A stretch of DNA of 64,000 nucleotides from Acestrorhynchus altus (Eukaryota; Chordata; Actinopteri; Characiformes; Acestrorhynchidae): NCBI GenBank assembly GCA_034509495.1, contig CM067521.1, positions 1,974,160-2,038,159 on the forward strand. The letters run 5' to 3'. Below, piece by piece: positions 52,170 through 61,972 of the stretch (position 1 is its first letter; the number at the start of each line of letters is the position of its first letter). The notes beneath the pieces are model-generated. The model was not told the DNA's origin, did no database searches, and saw only the letters and a program-made list of their open reading frames with translations. Made by a program: the position numbers and the translations under genes.

Positions 52170-55100
52170 GGGTTGGACCACAGTGAACTTGCCAGTCTAT
52201 CAGCCATCTTGGAAAGCCAGTTGCAGTTTTGGTAACGGAAGGTGTGATCCTCAAAGTAGTTCCATACGTAAATGCAGGGTTTCTCGCGGAGGAGAGAAAT
52301 ATAGCTGAAGGACCTGTAGGAGGAGGAGTGTTAGTGCTGTAATTGGGTGGAATCACTCCAGTTGGAAATGATCGGGCTGTGAGATACAGGTTGTTGCGAG
52401 ATGCCACTATGTACACAAACCCATCATATTGTGTAGGCTGAGCTCTCCTGGGTGCTGTTACAGATCTGTCCAAGGGTCCTGGGACAGGCTCCTCTTTCTC
52501 CAGCTCTTCATCAGACTCTAACAGAGCCTGCCGGTCCTCTGTAAGGTCCTCCCGACTGCCACTCTTCTTCGATTTCACCACCACATCGGCCGTTTTACCA
52601 TAGTTCCCTGGAAACGTAACAGAGTGAAGCTCCAGCAAATAATAGAAAAGTATAGACAGACTGTAGTTCATCTGTTTCTCTGCAGGCTTTATTCTCCTCC
52701 TTTCACCCTGATCTTCAATGATCAGGACCCCACAGGACCACCACAGAGCAGCTATGATGTGGGTGGTGGGTCATTCTCAGCACTGCAGTCACACTGACAT
52801 GGTGGTGGTGTGTTAGTGTGTGTTGTGCTGGTACGAGTGGATCAGAGGCAGCAGTGTTCAGTCTTACCTATGGACAGCTCAAATGTGACGTATCTGGAGC
52901 CAATGGATGGATCTATCATGGTCACTTCAAAGAATGAAGCAAACAGCAGAAATTCCTCTTTCTCTCCTGCAAAAGTCTGCAAAATATGACCAAAACATAT
53001 CACTCATCATTAGTGAAACAGATATATGTACAGAGTCAGATACGTAAATAACTACAGGTATGGTCTGATTGGACATTGTCTCTTGGCACAAGAGGACATA
53101 AAGTGCTTCACCCCTGCCATCTAAAAAGCTCTCAGAGGCTACTTTTGGGTAGTGTACCTCTTGGTGAGAGATTGTTGAATTGACACTCACTGGGGACACT
53201 CAGGGGGACATCATTGTACCGAGAGAAGCTGGACGTTTCAAAGAACTGCCACTTCTCACCAAGCCATTGTCACCTTTGTTTGTGGTGGTGTTGTGAACGA
53301 GAACCCTGGACTTCTACAGACTAGAATCTTCATTGTCTTTAGTGATGAATCCAGATTCTGTTTGGGATCCGATATTGGTCCGTTTGAGTATGGAGGCCTC
53401 GTGGTGAGCACTTCAATCCTGCCTTTATTATGGAACGACACACTGCTCCAACTGCTGGTGTGCATCGCATTCAACAGTCATTCACACCTAATAGTGAAAC
53501 GAAGGACAGCTCAGCAGTATGTGTAGGACGTCCTCCAGCCACCTGTGTTGCGTCATATTTTCAGCAGGATAATGCTCCGACACAAAGGAAGGGTTTCCCG
53601 GGAACATCTCAGCCAGTCACCAGTCACCAATTGAGCATTTATGGAAGCAGCTGGATGCCAACATGGGCAACCTAGGAGTGTTCAGGATCTACTGGCCCAA
53701 CGGCAACATCTGTGGGTAAATGTGCTGCAGGACGCCGTACGGAACCTGTACACCTCCGTGACCAACCGAAGCTCATTTCTCATTATGGGATTTTCAGTGT
53801 TAATGCAGCACCAAGCTGATACACAATCCCTTTCCAATTATTGAAGATTACGTATTGCAGCTGTACCTTTAAAGATGGATATTCCAAACCTACTGTAAGA
53901 TATTTAACCTCATGGAATGTTGGCCAATTTTGTGGGATATTTTAATTATTTAATATTCATAGGAAACAGTCACACATCCCAGATGTTATTTTCAGAAGAT
54001 CCCAGGCTACTCACATTTGTATGCGATTGAGATGTAAACCTGAACAGAATTTAGATGTTTGTATGAATTTGACATTGTCTTGATCAAAAATGTAACTTCA
54101 TGTCATTTATTTTTTGCTTATAAGGGCTAAAACCCTTTATGTCTCACAATCCTGTTAGAGATTGATCATCCAGAGTGTTTTTGAGCTGAAAATGTGATCA
54201 TTTTAATGAAACATTTGTTATGACCAGGTTTAGAAGGACATTTATAATTATATATCCTTTATTATTTTTGTTATTTATGTATATATCAGTATTATCCCTT
54301 CTCAGGACTTTTATTCTGAAATTTACACTGTGTGAGTAAAGAAAGAGAGCAAACAGCCCCTCCCTTCTCATTTTCCTCTATAACCCAATATCTGAGTCAG
54401 TGATGTCATTAGCCCCTCCCCCTCTCTCTGATCAGTCAGAGTCTGTATGCAGGTTGAGCATCAGCCCCGCCCCCTCTCTCTGATCAGTCAGAGTCTGTAT
54501 GCAGGTTGAGCATCAGCCCCGCCCCCTCTCTCTGATCAGTCTGTATCCTGGATTTAATTCAGTTGGAAATTAGTGAATTTTAGCCCTTTTCCGAGATGGA
54601 TTACTCACTGATAATTTATAATTCTCACTGATGATTATTTAAGGTAGTTCTGTAGATTGTTATGATATGAGTATCTTGTCTGTAGGTTACTCTGATCCTG
54701 AGATAGGAACCCTAGAAAATGGCATGCAACTGCCCACGAAGTGCGGATCTCAGGTTCTTAGAGTTCTTGCATTGTGCTAACAGTGACAGTCATTTGCATT
54801 AATAGAACAATTAGAGTATTTTTGTACATTCATGCAGAAATCATGTGATATGTGCCCACAGATGTGCACATCCAGCAGATTTTCCCAGCTTTGAACCACA
54901 GCGATCCCTTTCATAACATGTGTCTGACCTCAGGGAGCGGATGGATCTCCTCCACTTCCACAGTTACAGCTTCGGGAACCTCGGAGGCTTCAGCTTCCTC
55001 GGCTTGACCACTCGGACCCTGAGCAGCTGAGAAGCACACGAATCACCAGCACACAGATGATCAAACTTACAGAGAAATTGGATCTTATTTGAAGTAATTT

Positions 55101-58100
55101 AGGCTCAAAACAAGCACAAAGTGTCAGCAATGAAGATATTCTGATTCTTCTTGTTTATTCTACACTTAAATGCCTGAATGACGATCTGCAATTGAAGGAT
55201 TTTAAACATGGTTTTTAACCCTTGTGTGTCTTCTAGGGTCAAAGTGACCCACCACCACATTGATAGCAGAGAAAACCATCTTAATGATCTTTATTCTGCA
55301 TGAAATTTCATTACTTTCCCTAAACTGTTCACTGTCCTCAAGTCTTAGAGCTTAAGCAGAGGTTAGGGACTTGTTTTACCACTGTTGTCCTTGCCCTTGC
55401 TTTCTTTCGATTTCTTGCTCTTGCGTTTGAAGGTCAGTTTGCTGAGGGGACTTTTGATGTTAATGAGGGATTTGTTCTCCACTACAGCAGCAGTTGGTGA
55501 GGAATAAATCTCCACATTCAGAGCCAGCAGCACACGGCCTCGGTAGAATATTCCATCACTCAGGCCTTCATTCAGATCCTGGTGGATGTCCCTCAGAGTG
55601 GAGTTCTGAGGAGAGCCATACAGGTTCACCCAAGACGGACCGAAGGTGGGATTAAAGCCTGAAACACCAAAAGAGTAAAAATACGTTAGTCATGGAACTA
55701 CATAGAAGACAAATCTTCATCGATCCACCTCGTTCCAGCTTTATCATTCATATGCATGCGATGAAATGTCTTGCCTTTAACCCATCCTAAACCCATCCTG
55801 TTCACTGGAGCTTCATCATTCCAATGCATTCACTGGAATATCTCCAACCCAAATGTGGTCACTTTGCACAAGTCACTTTGAAATCATACCATTTCTATTG
55901 GGGTTAGAGATTTGCTGGAGGTCCAGGAAGTGTGTAGCCACAGCCACATCACCCATGTTGGAGTCATCCAGGATTTGAACTTTGATCCGTCGAGCGAGGG
56001 GAGGAAACTGCTCTATGAAGGAGATCTGCTCGTTCCATTCTGGAGCATTGGTGTTGCTTTCCACTGATGTTTCTCCCTAAAAACAAGACCTTCAGTTTCA
56101 CAAAACATGTGCAGCTCAGACTGCGTAGAGTTCAACAGTAATGCTTGAATGCCTGGAAGATGCACACTCTGGGGATAGCAGTATCATGTATCTTGGCCAG
56201 GAGGGCTTGCCATCAATGATGGAACATTCTGAATTAAGTCAAAATGTCAGGAGACTGTAAGCTCAATATCAAGAGTATGTGGGTCATGCAGAAAGACAAC
56301 GACCCTAAGCACGCAAGTTATTCTACCAAAGAATGGTTTAGGAATTGTAATGGTTTTGGAGTGGTCCAGTCAATGTCCTGACCTAAATCCAGTTATAATG
56401 ATGTGGAAGGACCTGAAGTAAGCAGTTCATGGGAGGCAGTCCACCAACATAACAGAGCTGAAGCTGGTCTGTATGAAGGAATGGATCAAAATAACTACAG
56501 GACTGATCAACAGTTACTGGAATGTTTAGTTGCACAAGGGGGACACAGCAGATATTGGAAGCTTACTGGTGAACAAATGGTGTAGAAAGCAGTGAATCAG
56601 AGTCTTCTCTGCATCCTAAGCTGAATGACCAATAGCCTCTATATTTCATAATATATTCATTCAAATTTTAATGACCTGGGGACTCGTAATTATTCAGCAT
56701 ATAATGTTTTTTGTTGATCAAAAGCAGTGTTTAAACACTGTGTCCACTCACTGTCCACTCTATGAGACACTCCCACCGAGTGTCTCCACCTTGTAGATGT
56801 AAAGTCAGAGACAGAAGCTCATCTGTTTCTGCAGTTTGTGTTGGTCGTCCTCCAGACCTTCATCAGTGCTCACAGGACGCTGAGGGGTTTAAACACTCCA
56901 GCAGCACTGCTGCGTCTGATCCACTCGTACCAGCAACACACACTAACACACCACCACCATGTCAGTGTGACTGCATTGCTGAGAATGACCCACCACCCAC
57001 ATAATACCTGCTCTGTGGTGGTCCTGTGGGGTCCTGATGATTGAAGATTAGGCTGAAAGGAGGAGAATAAAGTCTGCAGAGAAACAGATGAACTACAGTC
57101 TGGAATTATAGAACCACAAAGAGCTCCTGTGAACTCATTGGTGAACTTGCCTGACTGGGCAAACTGGAGAAAAGGTTTTCCTCCTCCTTCCCCAGAAAAG
57201 AAAGGGTGGAGGCTTGGTTCCTTGACTTGGTGTTAGATAAGGAGTAGTTAATGTTTTGTACGTGTTTGCGGTGAGCTCATGAGGAAAGACGTAGTCACCT
57301 GATCAAATATTGGCACCACAACCCATTTAACAAACACATGCTCCGCAAACCATTCAGTAAACACCCTGCTGCTGTGGTGCATGTGTGTGTGTATGTGTGT
57401 GTGCGTGGGCACACGCGAGTATTATGGGACGATAGTGATCAGTCGGTGGGCCCTGTGTGTATACATGCTTGCGTGTGTATGAAAAGACGAAAACAATTAT
57501 CCTGGTTGACTATCCTTTATATTATAAACAGAGAAGAAGCCCAGAAGAAGGTTCTGGGAAACAGAAGTGTGTAAACACAGCACTCCTCTGTGATCACACC
57601 GCAGGTAACACACACACATGCAGAAATAGATGTCCCGATGAGTCAGTGCTCTCAGCTTCGAAGGTTCGGAGGAAACAATGCCATGCCTGTCACATAAACC
57701 ACAACTTACACAATCATCTCCTTTCTCCAAACCTTCCAGCAGTAGATCACCTAAGACTATATAATGCTCGTGTAACTATCAATTAGCTCTGTGCAAACTG
57801 CAGGCCTAAATCATCACAAACGTACCTTAAACCAACTTAAACGCTGTCAAAGACACTTCATTTTGTGATTTGTGAGACATTATATCACTAGAGCTGTGAC
57901 CATGGACCAAAAAGCATCACCATTCAAAACGTGACAATGCATGTGGGAGCCTGGACATCCACTGTTTACCTGCAGAATTGATTTAATCTAGTTTAATTAT
58001 GGCGAATACATCGTGCCAAGCCTGAGTTACTTCCGCCTGTCTTCAGTTTAAAGTCCGATTCTGGCTCAAATGCTCAGCTCACATCTGGGCCATAATATGG

Positions 58101-61100
58101 GAATCGGCCTGACCTGTTTTGCAAACACCCTGGTTGATGAGTATAATATGCTTGGGCCAAAGCTCTATGATATCTAGGAAGGCATAATACATACCTCAAT
58201 AACCTGAATTCTATACCACCCGAGTATAAGTCGATTTTTAACAATATACAATATAGTGTCAGAAACCACGTCACCAATAACTGCAACCAAATATTTGCGG
58301 TAACTGCTGATTAGTCCATATTAAACAGCTTCAGCTCTGTTATGTTGGTGGTTCGTCCCATGAACTTTCGATTGGATTAAGGTCAGGACTTTCCATTTTC
58401 CCATTCCAAAATATTAACTACGTTCTTCTTTAACCATCATGAACATTTGGTAAAACTTGTGTGCTTAGGGTCATTGTCTTGCTGCACGACCCACATTCTC
58501 CAGACATTCTGAACTCTGGAAGTTGCTGGTATCATTCAGAATTCATCGTTCCGTTAAGCCTTCATGGACCAGATGCAGCAGAATAGACCCATACCATGAC
58601 ACTACCACCACCACGTTTCTAAGATGGGATATGGTTGTCTTACTGGAAAACAGTATTTTCCTTTCTCATAACACTTCTCATTTAAACCAAATTAACAGAA
58701 CTTTGTTCCAGTAGCCTTCTGGCATGTCCCTGTGATCTTCATCAAACTGCAGATGGACAGTAGTGTCTATTTGCGGGCCTACTGACAGTGACATGGACGA
58801 GCATTCTCTTATTAAGCCACCATCTCTGGAATAACCTTCCTGCTACTGTCCTCGACTCAGACACACGCTCTATCTTCAAATCACGACTGAAAACCTTTCT
58901 CTTTACGCAGGGTTTTTGTTAACACCTCCTCTACGGACTCTCTTTTCATGCTACATCTGATTGTCTGAGGTCACTAAATTGTCTCCCTCTCTGCCCCGAT
59001 GTCCTGAGCTGCCCCTGCTGCCTGGCTGATGCTGGTCCACTCCCTTTCATGATGCTTTGTCCGGATGAATCTATCCAGATACTCATCCCATATCCCTGTG
59101 AGACTCCACTGCAAGCTTAGAATATTTAACCTGCATGGACGTCCACACTAACACTGAGCTTGTATCCTACTCACACGTCCATTCCCACATAACTCGTCAC
59201 CCCTTTACACTTACATTACATCTACTGCCAGCTATGTAGTTATGTCTGTGCTGTCCGGTGTCAACCAGAGGAGGAGGGGTTCCTCTCTCGAACCTTGGTT
59301 CCTCTCAAGGTTTCTTCCTTCTAGTCTAGAGTTTTTTCTTGCCACTGTTGCCCGCTGGCTTGCTCAATCAAAGCTTGGACCGGAATTCTTGTGAGGACTC
59401 CTTTGTTGTAAAAAGCACTATACAAATCAACTTTGATTGATTGATTAATTGATATTTAGAGAGCAGGAACTTTCTCCTTGCAACCCTCCCATGCTCACAA
59501 TTGTTGTTCAGTGTTCTCCTGATGGTGGAGTCATGAACATGAACATTAGCCAGTGTGAGAAAGGCCTTTGTTGTCTTGGGATCCTTTGTGAGCCGGCGGA
59601 CTATTACATGCCTTGCTCTTGGTGTGATCTTTGTTGGTGGAGCACTCCTGGGGAGGGTAATAATGGTCTTGAATTCCCTCCATTTATACAAAATCTGTAC
59701 ACAAAATTGGCCAAACCCTTTAGAGATGGTTCTGTAACCTTTTCCAGCCTGAGGAGCATCAACATCTCTTCTTCTGAGCTCCTCTTCTTCTGAAGTCTCC
59801 TTTGTTCATGATACACTTCCACAAACATGTTGTGAAGATCAGACTTTGATAGACCCTGTTCTTTAAATAAAACAGGACACGCCCACTCACACCTGATTCT
59901 CTCCCATTGATTGAAAGCACCTGATTCTAATTTCACCTTCCATTGATCCTAAAGGTTCACATTCCCTCATAGATATGCAATATTGGATTGTACCTGCTGC
60001 CCAGCGAATGTGACCTGCACATAAGGGTCAATGAAAACCTTCTTCTCTCCCATCATTTTGGAGAAGCTGCCCAGAAATCCAGCGTTCATGCTGGGCAAAT
60101 CTTCCGCCCGGTAAATCTTCAGCAGGAACTTGGCCCACGGTCGCTCTGCTGGCATCCGCTTAGGAAGCAGCAGGTTTCTATTTGGAGAAAAAGAACCAAT
60201 TCACAGACCAAAGCCCTGTGGTGCACTATGCTGCATAAACAATTATTAAAATGCATGGCCAAGCTAGTTGACCATCATGACCAGCATGATGAATATAGCT
60301 GGCCAGTATGACCATCATGACCAAGCAGAACAACCATCAAGATGAAGGTGGTTGACCAGTATGTCCACCAGATTGGATGACTACCATTACCTAGCTAGTT
60401 AACCATTGGAAGCAGCATGACCAAGATGGTTGAAGAGTGTGATCCCCATGGCCATGCTGATTTACTATTTTGATTAAGCTGGTTACCAGCATGACCAGCA
60501 TGAGTTGGTTGACCATCAAACCTAGGTGGTTGACCAGTATAACCAAGATGGTTGACCAGCATGACCCGCATGACCAAGCCGGTTGACCATCATGACCAAG
60601 ATGATTGAACAGTGTGATCAGCATGACCAAACTGATTTACAATCTTGACTAAGCTGGTAAACCACCATGACTGAGCTGGTTGACATCCAAGACCAAGGTA
60701 GTTGACCATTATGACCAGCATGAAAAGGCTGGTTGACCAGCAAGATAAAGATGGCTGAGCAGTATGACCATCCAAACCAAGGTCGTTTACCACTATGACC
60801 ATCATGATCGGATGATTATCATTACCAGGTTAGTTGTCCAGTATGACCAGCATAATCAAGCTCATTGACCAGCATGACCCATCTGCCCTCTCACCTCTCG
60901 ATGTCCTCATTCTGACTGGTGACTGGAGGCAGACTGGCGATGCTCATAGAGTCGCCCTTCATCATCACACTCAGTGTGCACTTCACATAGCCCTTTATCC
61001 CAGAGCGAGTGTCCTTCGGGTCTGTGAGAGGAGCCCATTTCTGATAGAAGCGGTGGTCTACAGAGAGAAGATAAGAACTTGCTCTGGTAATTACAGTTCA

Positions 61101-61908
61101 AGTGCTGCCTCTATGGAGGCTGTAATTACCCTACAGCACAAAGCAGTGATGACTTAATTACCATTATCAGGGCATCAGCACACCATCATCACCTTCACAC
61201 AAATGTGATAGATTTTAGTGAAAATGGGACAAGACGGAAGGGTAGATAAGTGCCTCTCAGTTCTTTAAAAGGCTTTAAGGTCAGTGCACTTTAACAGCAG
61301 AGTTGAAAGTGTTTCGTGATTTGAACCTGTTCAGACAGTGCTGGTACCTGTCTGCTGGTAAACTGTGCTGATGTCTATCTTGAAGGTGCCGATGCGGGTC
61401 ATCAGAAATGCAAGAGTCTTTTTGTGAACCACCTGAAACATCAAACATACATTCAGACCCTTTGAGAGACATACGCCGATCAAACACCTCCTTGTTGCTG
61501 TCCATTCTATCAGCTCCTCGGACCAGACTGGTACTTTATTCAAGGTCAAGGTCAAGGCTTTTTTATTGTCATTATAACCGAGTACAGGTACACAGTGCAA
61601 TGAAATTGCGTTCCTCCGGAACCAAGGTGCAACATGGAGCAGCAATACAATTGGACGACATAAAGTGCAAACAGTACAATAAATACAATAAATACAGTGA
61701 ACAAGAGACAGTTCAACAGACAGGACAGGACAGTACAATACCGATTGGTACAAAGAAGTGAGATGAATGGTGGGAATAAGGTGCAAGAGATATGTAACAT
61801 ACTGTACATCTAGATGTGCGTGATAACAGTAGTTACTGAGGTAGAAGTGTAGTTCCTGGTGCGCAGCAAATATTGCTGATAGGATGGGGATGATCCAGTC
61901 TCTATGTG

Positions 61909-61972
<64 letters not shown>

